Of a stretch of DNA of 64,000 bases, positions 9,969 to 18,777 are shown one piece after another. A model generated the notes under the pieces. The model was not told the origin of the DNA, searched no databases, and worked only from the letters and a program-made list of their open reading frames with translations. Location: NCBI RefSeq assembly GCF_011752565.1, contig NZ_VWXK01000020.1, positions 49,661 to 113,660 on the forward strand. Direction: 5' to 3'. This stretch comes from Pantoea sp. Ap-967. GTDB lineage: Bacteria; Pseudomonadota; Gammaproteobacteria; Pseudomonadales; Pseudomonadaceae. Every line of letters starts with the position of its first letter. Positions within the stretch are counted from its first letter, which is position 1. A program made the position numbers and the translations under genes.

Positions 9969-11267
9969 ATGCCCGAATACGTCAACTGGCTACGCCATGC
10001 CTCCCCGTACATCAATGCCCACCGCGACTGCACCTTCGTGGTCATGCTGCCCGGCGATGGGGTTGACCACCCCAATTTCGGCAACATCGTCCACGACCTG
10101 GTGCTGCTGCACAGCCTGGGCGTGCGCCTGGTGCTGGTGCACGGCTCGCGCCCGCAGATCGAAAGCCGCCTGTCGGCGCGTGGCCTGACCCCGCACTACC
10201 ACCGCGGCCTGCGCATCACCGACGCCGCCACCCTGGACTGCGTGATCGACGCCGTTGGCGCCCTGCGCCTGGCCATCGAGGCGCGCCTGTCGATGGACAT
10301 CGCCGCATCGCCCATGCAGGGCTCGCGCCTGCGCGTGGCTTGCGGCAACCTGGTCACCGCCCGGCCAATCGGCGTGCTCGAAGGGGTGGACTACCACCAC
10401 ACCGGTGAAGTGCGCCGTATCGATCGCAAGGGCATCAGCCGCCTGCTCGACGAGCGCTCCATCGTGCTGTTGTCGCCGCTGGGCTATTCGCCGACCGGTG
10501 AAATCTTCAACCTGGCCTGCGAAGACGTGGCCACCCGTGCCGCCATTGAGCTGGGGGCCGACAAGCTGCTGCTGTTCGGCGCCGAGCCTGGCTTGCTGGA
10601 TGAGCACGGCAAGCTGGTGCGTGAGTTGCGCCCGCAACAGATCGGCCCGCACCTGGCGCGGCTGGGCAGCGACTACCAGGGGGAATTGCTGGACGCTGCC
10701 GCCGAGGCCTGCAAGGGCGGCGTGGCACGCAGCCATATCGTCAGCTACGCCGAAGATGGCGCATTGCTGACCGAGCTGTTCACCCGCGAGGGTGGCGGCA
10801 CCCTGGTGTCCCAGGAGCAGTTCGAGGTGGTGCGCGAGGCGACCATCGACGATGTCGGCGGCTTGCTGGAGCTGATCAGCCCACTGGAAGAGCAGGGCAT
10901 CCTGGTGCGCCGTTCCCGTGAGGTGCTGGAGCGTGAGATCGAGCAGTTCAGCGTGGTCGAGCGTGAGGGCATGATCATCGCCTGCGCGGCGCTGTACCCG
11001 ATCGCCGACTCCCAGGCCGGCGAACTGGCGTGTTTGGCGGTGAACCCGGAGTACCGCCATGGCGGGCGCGGGGACGAGCTGCTGGAGCGCATCGAGGGGC
11101 GGGCACGGGAATTGGGGTTGAATACCTTGTTCGTGCTTACCACGCGCACGGCGCACTGGTTCCGTGAACGCGGGTTTGCGCCTAGCGGCGTGGAACGGCT
11201 GCCGGCAGCGCGGGCTTCGCTGTACAACTACCAGCGCAATTCGAAGATTTTCGAAAAATCCCTGTAG
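9969..11267 (+). CDS. argA: N-acetylglutamate synthase
   Basis: 432 residues from the ATG at 9969, the usual length for the two-domain enzyme: an amino-acid kinase fold (about 1-290, with VRLVLVHGSRPQIE) that senses arginine, followed by a GNAT acetyltransferase domain (about 295-432, with the acetyl-CoA loop NPEYRHGGRG). It makes N-acetylglutamate from glutamate and acetyl-CoA, the first step of arginine synthesis. The ATG has only a poor ribosome site. A GTG at 9927 is in frame, adds 14 residues and overlaps the stop of an upstream mini frame, so a longer form is possible. Confidence 0.95.
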   Translation: MPEYVNWLRHASPYINAHRDCTFVVMLPGDGVDHPNFGNIVHDLVLLHSLGVRLVLVHGSRPQIESRLSARGLTPHYHRGLRITDAATLDCVIDAVGALRLAIEARLSMDIAASPMQGSRLRVACGNLVTARPIGVLEGVDYHHTGEVRRIDRKGISRLLDERSIVLLSPLGYSPTGEIFNLACEDVATRAAIELGADKLLLFGAEPGLLDEHGKLVRELRPQQIGPHLARLGSDYQGELLDAAAEACKGGVARSHIVSYAEDGALLTELFTREGGGTLVSQEQFEVVREATIDDVGGLLELISPLEEQGILVRRSREVLEREIEQFSVVEREGMIIACAALYPIADSQAGELACLAVNPEYRHGGRGDELLERIEGRARELGLNTLFVLTTRTAHWFRERGFAPSGVERLPAARASLYNYQRNSKIFEKSL

Positions 11268-11280
11268 GCCTGTAGCGCAG

Positions 11281-11402
11281 CCTGGTAGGAGCGAGCGTAG
11301 CTCGCGATGGGGCGCGCAGCGGCCCCAGGCCGTTAGCTTCGCGGCACACGGTGCCAGGGCTGCTGCGCAGCCCATCGCGAGCTGCGCTCGCTCCTACCAG
11401 GC
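11281..11402. repeat. REP-type inverted pair (family A)
   Basis: GGTAGGAGCGAGCGTAGCTC near 11284 and its inverse near 11372-11400 flank about 60 bases. The pair sits between the convergent argA and spuI genes and may serve as a 3'-end structure for both messages. Confidence 0.9.
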
Positions 11403-11453
11403 CCACCGTCAATGGGTGAAAACGCGACTCCCTGTTGGGGGTGGCGTTTTGGC

Positions 11454-12830
11454 TTACACGGTGTGCAGATACCAGTTGTACTCAAGGTCGGAGATCGAGT
11501 GCTCGAACTCCTCCAGCTCGCTTTCCTTGCACGCGACGAAAATGTCGATGTACTTCGGATCGATGTACTTGTTCAGGATCTCGCTGTCGTCCAGCTCGCG
11601 CAGGGCATCGCGCAGGTTGTTCGGCAGGCTCTGCTCCAGCTGCTCGTACGAGTTGCCTTCGATCGGCTCACCCGGCTCGACCTTGTTGGTCAGGCCATGG
11701 TGCACGCCGGCCAGCACGGCAGCCATCATCAGGTACGGGTTGGCATCGGCACCGGCCACGCGGTGTTCGATGCGCACCGCGTCCGGCGAGCCGGTTGGCA
11801 CGCGCAGGGCCACGGTACGGTTGTCCAGGCCCCAGCTCGGCGCGTTCGGCACGTAGAACTGCGCGCCGAAGCGGCGGTACGAGTTGACGTTCGGGCAGAG
11901 GAAGGCCATGGACGCGGGCAGGGTCTCGAGCACACCGCCGACAGCGTGACGTAGCGCGGCGTTCTGCTCGGGATCCTCGCTGGTGAAGATGTTGTTGCCA
12001 TCTTTGTCCAGCACGGAGATGTGAACGTGCAGGCCGTTGCCTGCCTGGCCCGGGTAGGGCTTGGCCATGAACGTGGTGTCCATTTCATGGTCGTAGGCGA
12101 TGTTCTTGATCAACCGCTTGAGCAGCACCGCGTAGTCGCAGGCCTTGAGCGGGTCGGCAACGTGGTGCAGGTTGACTTCGAACTGCGCCGGGGCGCTTTC
12201 CTTGACGATGGCATCGGCCGGAATGCCTTGCTCCTTGGCACCTTCGAGGATGTCCTGGAGGCAGTCGGCGTATTCGTCGAGGTCGTCGATCAGGTATACC
12301 TGGGTCGACTGCGGGCGCTTGCCCGAGATCGGCGAGCGTGGCGGCTGCGGGCGGCCGTTCACGTTTTCCTGGTCGATCAGGTAGAACTCCAGCTCGAACG
12401 CGGCGCAGATGGTCAGGCCCATGTCGGTGAACTTGCTCACCACTTGGCGCAGCACTTCGCGCGGGTCGGCGAAGAACGGCTCGCCTTCGATCTCGTGCAT
12501 GGTCATCAGCAGTTGCGCGGTGGGGCGCTTCTGCCAGGGTTCGTTGGAGAGGGTGCCGGGGATCGGGTAGCAGATGCGGTCAGCATCGCCGATGTCCAGG
12601 CCCAACCCTGTGCTTTCCACGGTGGAACCGTTGATGTCCAGGGCGAAGAGGGAGGCCGGCAGGTTGATGCCTTTCTCGTAAACCTTGTGGAGGCTGGTGC
12701 GCTCTATGCGTTTACCACGCACCACACCATTCATATCTGCAATCAGAAGGTCAACGTAGAGAACCTCAGGATGTTCCTTAAGGAACGCGTTCGCTTCGTT
12801 AAGCTGAACGGCACGCGGGGGTACCGACAT
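11454..12830 (-). CDS. spuI: Glutamine synthetase-like gamma-glutamylpolyamine synthetase
   Basis: 458 residues of the type I glutamine synthetase fold: N-terminal beta-grasp (about 15-110) and catalytic C-terminus with the ATP/metal segment GNGLHVHISVLD (~265) and NSYRRFGAQF. Family members next to spu genes ligate glutamate to putrescine or related amines. It is divergent from spuB across a 574-base region, and matches in position the P. aeruginosa gene spuI. The ATG at 12830 has AAAGGTG 8 bases upstream. Exact amine substrate cannot be read from sequence; a role beside SpuB in polyamine gamma-glutamylation is inferred. Confidence 0.85.
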   Translation of the reverse strand: MSVPPRAVQLNEANAFLKEHPEVLYVDLLIADMNGVVRGKRIERTSLHKVYEKGINLPASLFALDINGSTVESTGLGLDIGDADRICYPIPGTLSNEPWQKRPTAQLLMTMHEIEGEPFFADPREVLRQVVSKFTDMGLTICAAFELEFYLIDQENVNGRPQPPRSPISGKRPQSTQVYLIDDLDEYADCLQDILEGAKEQGIPADAIVKESAPAQFEVNLHHVADPLKACDYAVLLKRLIKNIAYDHEMDTTFMAKPYPGQAGNGLHVHISVLDKDGNNIFTSEDPEQNAALRHAVGGVLETLPASMAFLCPNVNSYRRFGAQFYVPNAPSWGLDNRTVALRVPTGSPDAVRIEHRVAGADANPYLMMAAVLAGVHHGLTNKVEPGEPIEGNSYEQLEQSLPNNLRDALRELDDSEILNKYIDPKYIDIFVACKESELEEFEHSISDLEYNWYLHTV

Positions 12831-13404
12831 GATGCAACACCTTTGTTGTTAAAAATATCAATCAAGGGGGGCTTGCAGGACCAGTCAATCGAAAAGACAA
12901 ACTGATGTCAAGCCAACCCCATGATGCCCTGAAATGGCACATCGACGGCAGATTTGCTGCATATCGGGGCGAGCCATTATCCGCTATTTCCTTCGCCAAG
13001 GGCTATCTCCGAGGTGCCGTGTTTTATTTTTTACGGAGAGGTTGTGTAAAAAAATGAACAAGGCTAAGCTCGGACTCAACCCAGAACACAATAATACGAG
13101 GGTCACATGGTCCGCTTGTCGCGACCTGAACGCACTGCCTGCGCAGTGCCGTCGGGTATCCCTGCCGTTCCTGCACGCATCCGTCAGCTGCTGGCCTGCA
13201 TGGCCGCAATAATTGACGCTTGGTGCGCCCGGACCTCACCTCGTCACACTTTATCGTTACTCTTCTTGTCTACCTGCCCTTTGAAATCGCTGCGGACACG
13301 CTCATTTCCAGTGTATCCACAGCGCGCCTGCGCGTGGGTTTTTGCTTTAGCAATCTACTCCATACAGAATCAGGGCGCGGACCACCTTACCTCCTGAGGT
13401 ATTT
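12831..13404. promoter_or_regulatory. Divergent spuI/spuB control region, 574 bases without a clear gene
   Basis: The two glutamine synthetase-like genes are read away from this region, so promoters for both must lie here. On the minus strand TTGACA (complement of about 12905-12910) could be a -35 for spuI, with a poor -10. AT-rich tracts at 13021-13060 and 13340-13375 are the best candidates for spuB. SpuB has GAGGT 7 bases before its ATG. In P. aeruginosa the class I amidotransferase gene spuA lies between these genes; no trace of it is seen here. Confidence 0.6.
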
Positions 13405-14763
13405 ATGAGTAACAACCTCGACCAGCTCACCGATTGGTTGAAAGAGCACAAGATCACCGAAGTCGAATGCCTGATCAGCGACCTGACCGGCATCACCCGC
13501 GGCAAGATCTCGCCAACCAACAAGTTCATTGCCGAAAAAGGCATGCGCCTGCCCGAGAGCGTGCTGCTGCAGACCGTCACCGGCGACTACGTTGACGACG
13601 ACATCTATTACGACCTGCTCGACCCGGCCGACATCGACATGATCTGCCGCCCCGACCAGGACGCCGTGTTCCTCGTGCCCTGGGCCATCGAACCAACGGC
13701 CCAGGTGATCCACGACACCTACGACAAGAAGGGCAACCCGGTCGAACTGTCGCCGCGCAACGTCCTCAAGAAAGTGCTCAAGCTCTACGCCGACAAGGGC
13801 TGGCAGCCGATTGTCGCGCCAGAGATGGAGTTCTACCTGACCAAGCGCAGCGAAGACCCGGACTTCCCGCTGCAACCGCCGGTCGGCCGCTCCGGCCGCC
13901 CGGAAACCGGCCGCCAGTCGTTCTCCATCGAGGCCGCCAACGAATTCGACCCGCTGTTCGAGGACGTCTATGACTGGTGCGAACTGCAGCGCCTGGACCT
14001 CGACACGCTGATTCACGAAGACGGCACGGCGCAGATGGAAATCAACTTCCGTCACGGCGACGCGCTGCACCTGGCCGACCAGATCCTGGTGTTCAAGCGC
14101 ACCATGCGCGAGGCCGCGCTCAAGCACAACGTGGCGGCCACCTTCATGGCCAAGCCGATGACCGGCGAGCCGGGCAGCGCCATGCACCTGCACCAGAGCG
14201 TGGTCGACGTGGCCACCGGCAAGAACATCTTCAGCAACCCAGACGGCAGCATGAGCCAGCTGTTCCTGCACCACATCGGTGGCCTGCAGAAGTTCATCCC
14301 CGAAGCGCTGCCGCTGTTCGCCCCCAACGTCAACTCGTTCCGCCGCTTCCTGCCCGACACCTCGGCGCCGGTCAACGTCGAGTGGGGCGAGGAGAACCGC
14401 ACCGTCGGCCTGCGCGTGCCGGATGCCGGCCCACAGAACCGCCGCGTCGAAAACCGCCTGCCGGGCGCCGACGCCAACCCCTACCTGGCCATCGCCGCCA
14501 GCCTGCTGTGCGGCTACATCGGCATGGTCGAAGGCATCGAGGCCAGCGCGCCGGTTCAGGGCCGTGGCTACGAGCGGCGTAACCTGCGCCTGCCGCTGAC
14601 CATCGAAGATGCCCTGGAACGCATGGAAAACAGCCGCGCGCTGGTGCAGTACCTGGGCAAGAAGTTCATCACCGGCTACGTCGCCACCAAACGCGCCGAG
14701 CATGAGAACTTCAAGCGCGTCATCAGCTCCTGGGAACGTGAGTTCCTGCTGTTCGCTGTCTGA
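13405..14763 (+). CDS. spuB: Gamma-glutamylputrescine synthetase (glutamine synthetase family)
   Basis: 452 residues, glutamine synthetase fold with GSAMHLHQSVVD and NSFRRFLPDT in the catalytic domain. In P. aeruginosa and E. coli (PuuA) the enzyme joins glutamate and putrescine using ATP, opening the gamma-glutamylated route of putrescine use. It heads a same-strand run spuB-spuC-spuD-spuE-spuF-spuG-spuH. It resembles spuI in architecture but is clearly diverged from it. GAGGT precedes the ATG by 7 bases. Confidence 0.9.
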   Translation: MSNNLDQLTDWLKEHKITEVECLISDLTGITRGKISPTNKFIAEKGMRLPESVLLQTVTGDYVDDDIYYDLLDPADIDMICRPDQDAVFLVPWAIEPTAQVIHDTYDKKGNPVELSPRNVLKKVLKLYADKGWQPIVAPEMEFYLTKRSEDPDFPLQPPVGRSGRPETGRQSFSIEAANEFDPLFEDVYDWCELQRLDLDTLIHEDGTAQMEINFRHGDALHLADQILVFKRTMREAALKHNVAATFMAKPMTGEPGSAMHLHQSVVDVATGKNIFSNPDGSMSQLFLHHIGGLQKFIPEALPLFAPNVNSFRRFLPDTSAPVNVEWGEENRTVGLRVPDAGPQNRRVENRLPGADANPYLAIAASLLCGYIGMVEGIEASAPVQGRGYERRNLRLPLTIEDALERMENSRALVQYLGKKFITGYVATKRAEHENFKRVISSWEREFLLFAV

Positions 14764-14809
14764 TCAACCCTGAGGCCGCCTGTGCGGCCGCCGGAAAATG
14801 GAGAGGCAC

Positions 14810-16171
14810 ATGAGCGTCAACAACCCGCAAACCCGTGAATGGCAAAACCTGAGCGGCGAGCACCACCTTGCACCCTTCTCTGACTACAAGCAGTTGAAGG
14901 AGAAGGGGCCGCGCATCATCACCAAGGCGCAGGGTGTGCATTTGTGGGACAGCGAGGGGCACAAGATCCTCGACGGCATGGCTGGCCTGTGGTGCGTGGC
15001 GGTCGGCTATGGCCGGGAAGAACTGGTGCAGGCGGCCGAGAAGCAGATGCGCGAGCTGCCGTACTACAACCTGTTCTTCCAGACCGCCCACCCGCCGGCG
15101 CTGGAACTGGCCAAGGCGATCACCGAGGTGGCGCCCGAAGGCATGACCCATGTGTTCTTCACCGGCTCCGGCTCCGAAGGCAACGACACCGTGCTGCGCA
15201 TGGTTCGCCACTACTGGGCACTGAAGGGCAAGCCGCACAAGCAGACCATCATCGGCCGCATCAACGGCTACCACGGCTCCACCGTTGCCGGTGCAAGCCT
15301 GGGTGGCATGAGCGGCATGCACGAACAGGGCGGCCTACCGATCCCGGGCATCGTGCATATCCCGCAGCCGTACTGGTTCGGTGAAGGCGGCGACATGACC
15401 CCGGATGCCTTCGGCGTGTGGGCGGCCGAGCAGCTGGAGCAGAAAATTCTCGAAGTCGGCGAAGACAACGTCGCCGCCTTCATCGCCGAGCCCATCCAGG
15501 GCGCCGGCGGCGTGATCATTCCACCGCAAACCTACTGGCCGAAGGTCAAGGAAATCCTCGCCAAGTACGACATTCTGTTCGTTGCCGACGAAGTGATCTG
15601 CGGCTTCGGCCGTACCGGCGAGTGGTTCGGCTCCGACTACTACGGCCTCAAGCCCGACCTGATGACCATCGCCAAGGGCCTGACCTCCGGTTACATCCCC
15701 ATGGGTGGTGTGATCGTGCGTGACAGCGTGGCCCAGGTACTCAGCGAAGGCGGCGACTTCAACCACGGTTTCACCTATTCCGGCCACCCGGTGGCGGCCG
15801 CGGTGGGCCTGGAAAACCTGCGCATCCTGCGTGACGAGCACATCGTCGAGAAGGCGCGCACGGAAGTGGCACCGTACTTGCAAAAACGTCTGCGTGAGCT
15901 GCAGGACCACCCACTGGTGGGCGAGGTACGCGGCCTGGGCCTGCTCGGCGCGATCGAGCTGGTCAAGGACAAGGCAACCCGCAGCCGTTACGAAGGCAAG
16001 GGCGTGGGCATGGTGTGCCGCAACTTCTGCTTCGACAACGGCCTGATCATGCGCGCGGTAGGCGACACCATGATCATCGCCCCGCCGTTGGTCATCAGCC
16101 ATGCCGAGGTGGATGAACTGGTGGAAAAAGCGCGCAAATGCCTCGATTTGACGCTCGAAGCGATCCGTTGA
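14810..16171 (+). CDS. spuC: Polyamine:pyruvate aminotransferase
   Basis: 453 residues, class III omega-aminotransferase. It moves the amino group of putrescine (and often cadaverine or spermidine) to pyruvate. The PLP lysine is Lys289 in MTIAKGLTSG, with the upstream Asp in FVADEVICGFGRTG. ATG 14810 is chosen over 14798 because GGAGAGG (14800-14806) lies just before it and the protein then begins MSVNNPQTREW like its relatives. It follows spuB by 46 bases and is probably co-transcribed. Confidence 0.94.
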   Translation: MSVNNPQTREWQNLSGEHHLAPFSDYKQLKEKGPRIITKAQGVHLWDSEGHKILDGMAGLWCVAVGYGREELVQAAEKQMRELPYYNLFFQTAHPPALELAKAITEVAPEGMTHVFFTGSGSEGNDTVLRMVRHYWALKGKPHKQTIIGRINGYHGSTVAGASLGGMSGMHEQGGLPIPGIVHIPQPYWFGEGGDMTPDAFGVWAAEQLEQKILEVGEDNVAAFIAEPIQGAGGVIIPPQTYWPKVKEILAKYDILFVADEVICGFGRTGEWFGSDYYGLKPDLMTIAKGLTSGYIPMGGVIVRDSVAQVLSEGGDFNHGFTYSGHPVAAAVGLENLRILRDEHIVEKARTEVAPYLQKRLRELQDHPLVGEVRGLGLLGAIELVKDKATRSRYEGKGVGMVCRNFCFDNGLIMRAVGDTMIIAPPLVISHAEVDELVEKARKCLDLTLEAIR

Positions 16172-16204
16172 CAGTTTGCTAGGCTAGCGATGTGACATTA
16201 AGTC

Positions 16205-16244
16205 GTTACAAGGCCCTGCTTTCCTTGAAACAGAGCCTTGTAAC
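16205..16244 (+). promoter_or_regulatory. Long stem-loop in the spuC-spuD leader
   Basis: Ten-base perfect arms, GTTACAAGGC (16205-16214) and GCCTTGTAAC (16235-16244), enclose a second partly paired segment (CTG-TTTC with GAAA-CAG), giving a near-continuous hairpin. The spacer ends about 97 bases before the spuD ATG. It could be a processing or attenuation structure, or a dimeric-protein operator. No T-run follows, so it is not a standard terminator. Confidence 0.55.
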
Positions 16245-16340
16245 TTGCCAGACTAGCGGCTGTTTCAGTCGCCGCGCGCCCTGCGCCGTGGGTCCTGGCT
16301 GCTGAACAGATGGCTAAATAAAAATTCTGGAGCATGACGC

Positions 16341-17438
16341 ATGAATAAAATGGGCAAGACGTTGCTGGCCGCCGCCCTGATGGGTGCCATGGCCACCGCT
16401 GTACAGGCTGAAGACAAGGTACTGAACGTCTACAACTGGTCGGACTACATCGCTCCGGACACCATCGCCAAGTTTGAAAAACAGACCGGCATCAAGGTCA
16501 AGTACGACGTCTTCGACAGCAACGAAACCCTGGAGGCCAAGCTGCTGGCCGGCAAGTCGGGCTACGACATCGTCGTGCCGTCGAACAACTTCCTGGCCAA
16601 GCAGATCAAGGCCGGCGTCTACGAGGAGCTGGACCGCTCCAAGCTGCCGAACTGGAAGAACCTCGACAAGGACCTGCTCAAGGCCGTTGGCGATGCCAGC
16701 GACAAGGACAACCAGCACGCCTTCCCGTACATGTGGGGCTCGATCGGCATCGGCTACAACCCGGAGAAAGTCAAGGCCGCGCTGGGCGTGGACAAGATCG
16801 ACTCGTGGGACGTGGTGTTCAAGCCTGAGAACATCGCCAAGCTCAAGAGCTGCGGCGTGAGCTTCCTGGATGCTCCGACCGAAATGCTCCCGGCCGCGCT
16901 GCACTACCTGGGCAAGCCGACCAACAGCACCACCAAGGAAGACCTGAAGGCCGCCGAGGACCTGTTCCTCAAGATCCGTCCTTCGATCACCTACTTCCAC
17001 TCGTCCAAGTACATCGGCGACATGGCCAACGGCAACATCTGCGTAGCCGTCGGTTACTCGGGTGACCTGGAGCAGTCCAAGGCCCGCGCCCACGAAGCTG
17101 GCGACAAGGTCAAGGTGGACTACATCATTCCGAAAGAAGGTGCCGGCACCTTCTACGACATGGTCGCCATCCCCAAGGATGCCGAGCACAAGGACGCCGC
17201 CTACCAGTTCATGAACTTCCTGCTGCAGCCGGAAATCATGGCTGAAATCACCAATGCCGTGCGCTTCCCGAACGGCAACGAGGCCGCTACCCCGTTGGTC
17301 GACAAGGCCATCACCAGCGACCCGAGCATCTACCCACCGGCTGACGTGAAAAAACACCTGTACGCGATCGCTGCCCCAGACGCGGCCGCTCAGCGTGTAA
17401 TCACCCGCAGCTGGACCAAGATCAAGTCGGGCAAGTAA
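16341..17438 (+). CDS. spuD: Putrescine-binding periplasmic protein
   Basis: 365 residues with a signal peptide ending at VQA (residue 23). The mature start LNVYNWSDYI and internal VFDSNETLEAKLLAGKSGYDIVVPS-type sequence are typical of PotF/SpuD polyamine receptors of ABC importers. In P. aeruginosa SpuD prefers putrescine. The neighbouring spuE is a close paralogue and spuFGH encode the rest of the importer. AGCATGACGC precedes the ATG, with TGGAG further upstream as the ribosome site. Confidence 0.93.
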   Translation: MNKMGKTLLAAALMGAMATAVQAEDKVLNVYNWSDYIAPDTIAKFEKQTGIKVKYDVFDSNETLEAKLLAGKSGYDIVVPSNNFLAKQIKAGVYEELDRSKLPNWKNLDKDLLKAVGDASDKDNQHAFPYMWGSIGIGYNPEKVKAALGVDKIDSWDVVFKPENIAKLKSCGVSFLDAPTEMLPAALHYLGKPTNSTTKEDLKAAEDLFLKIRPSITYFHSSKYIGDMANGNICVAVGYSGDLEQSKARAHEAGDKVKVDYIIPKEGAGTFYDMVAIPKDAEHKDAAYQFMNFLLQPEIMAEITNAVRFPNGNEAATPLVDKAITSDPSIYPPADVKKHLYAIAAPDAAAQRVITRSWTKIKSGK

Positions 17439-17454
17439 GCCCGATGCGTGACCT

Positions 17455-17478
17455 CTGGGCCGGGGTTTTCCGGCCCAG
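17455..17478 (+). terminator. Intercistronic hairpin between spuD and spuE
   Basis: CTGGGCCGG (17455-17463) pairs with CCGGCCCAG (17470-17478) around a GGTTTT loop, 16 bases after the spuD stop. With no following T-run it is more likely to protect the spuD message or weaken read-through than to end transcription, which would give more receptor than channel. This is inference. Confidence 0.5.
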
Positions 17479-17611
17479 GGCCAGTGAAAGGCAATTGATG
17501 ATTGCGGCATCGAAGCTGCGCAGGTAAGTTGCGCGCCGGTTTTGTGTGCGCGGCAGCACTGTACCCCCAAAGCATGCCGTCACCGAGGCACTGATTGTGA
17601 GGACCACCCAC

Positions 17612-18706
17612 TTGTCTATTTCTGTACTACGCAAGGCCATGTTGGCTGGAGCGGGCCTGACGCTGGCATGCAGCGTCCAAGCGGCGCCTACGGTGCATTT
17701 CTATAACTGGTCGGACTATATCGGCCCGAACACGCTCGCGGAGTTCGAGAAGGAAACGGGCATCAAGCCCGTGCAGGACGTGTTCGACTCCAACGAAACC
17801 CTGGAAGGCAAACTGCTGGCCGGCAACACCGGCTATGACGTGGTGGTGCCGTCCAACCATTTCCTCGGCAAGCAGATCAAGGCGGGCGCGTTCCAGAAGC
17901 TCGACAAGAACCTGCTGCCCAATTATTCCAACCTTGACCCGGCACTGATGAAGCGCCTGGAAAAGAACGACCCGGGCAACCAGTACGCCGTGCCCTACCT
18001 GTGGGGCACCAATGGCATCGGCTACAACGTCGACAAGGTCAAGGCGACCCTGGGCGTGGACAAGATCGATTCCTGGGCAGTGCTGTTCGAACCCGAGAAC
18101 ATGAAGAAGCTCGCCAAGTGTGGCGTGGCCTTCCTCGACTCGGCGGACGAAATGCTCCCGGCGGTGCTCAACTACATGGGCCTGAACCCCAACAGTACCG
18201 ACCCCAAGGACTACGCCAAGGCCGAGCAGAAGCTGCTGGCAGTGCGCCCCTACGTGACCTACTTCCACTCTTCCAAGTACATCACCGACCTGGCCAATGG
18301 CGACATCTGCGTCGCGGCCGGTTTCTCGGGTGATGTGTTCCAGGCCAAGGCCCGCGCCGAAGAGGCGAAGAAAGGCGTGAACCTGGCCTACGCCATTCCC
18401 AAGGAAGGCGGCAACCTCTGGTTCGACGTGCTGGCGATTCCCAAGGACGCCAAGAACGTCAAGGAGGCCCATGCCTTCATCAACTATTTGCTGAAACCTG
18501 AGGTTATCGCCCAGGTCAGTGATTACGTCGGTTATGCCAACCCGAACCCCAAGGCTGGCGACCTGATGGACCAGGCCGTGAGGACTGACGCCGCGGTTTA
18601 CCCACCGCAGGAAGTGCTGGACAAGATGTTCGTGAACTCAGAGCTGCCCCCCAAGGTGCAGCGGCTGATGACCCGTAGCTGGACCAAGGTCAAGTCGGGC
18701 AAGTAA
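17612..18706 (+). CDS. spuE: Spermidine/polyamine-binding periplasmic protein
   Basis: 364 residues from a TTG start at 17612: GAGGA lies 8 bases upstream, and the frame opens directly with a signal peptide (SISVLRKAMLAGAGLTLACSVQA) followed by APTVHFYNWSDYIG. Frames starting further upstream would hide the signal peptide. PotF family; in P. aeruginosa SpuE prefers spermidine. It is a paralogue of SpuD and comes just before the ATPase gene. Confidence 0.9.
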   Translation: MSISVLRKAMLAGAGLTLACSVQAAPTVHFYNWSDYIGPNTLAEFEKETGIKPVQDVFDSNETLEGKLLAGNTGYDVVVPSNHFLGKQIKAGAFQKLDKNLLPNYSNLDPALMKRLEKNDPGNQYAVPYLWGTNGIGYNVDKVKATLGVDKIDSWAVLFEPENMKKLAKCGVAFLDSADEMLPAVLNYMGLNPNSTDPKDYAKAEQKLLAVRPYVTYFHSSKYITDLANGDICVAAGFSGDVFQAKARAEEAKKGVNLAYAIPKEGGNLWFDVLAIPKDAKNVKEAHAFINYLLKPEVIAQVSDYVGYANPNPKAGDLMDQAVRTDAAVYPPQEVLDKMFVNSELPPKVQRLMTRSWTKVKSGK

Positions 18707-18777
18707 TTATCCAGACCCGCCGCGGCACCTGCAGAACAGGCCGGGCGGGCACAAAAATCTTGTTGGGAGTTTCACTC

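Noticed and set aside
12940..12962. GG-N10-GC arrangement resembling a sigma-54 promoter
   Set aside because: Only the GG and GC fit; the flanking bases (ACGGCAG, CTGCA) depart from TGGCAC-N5-TTGC and it is over 440 bases from spuB.
13054..13212. 52-codon frame with GGAGAGG 12 bases upstream in the spuI-spuB gap
   Set aside because: Spacing is too long, the product has no hydrophobic or conserved pattern, and composition looks non-coding.
13329..13346. TTTTTGC tract upstream of spuB as sigma-54 -12 element
   Set aside because: The -24 GG is not at the required distance (CG instead), so the match fails.
13388..13401. TACCTC-CT-GAGGTA palindrome over the spuB ribosome site as a masking hairpin
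   Set aside because: A two-base loop is too tight to fold; most likely coincidence around the GAGGT sequence.
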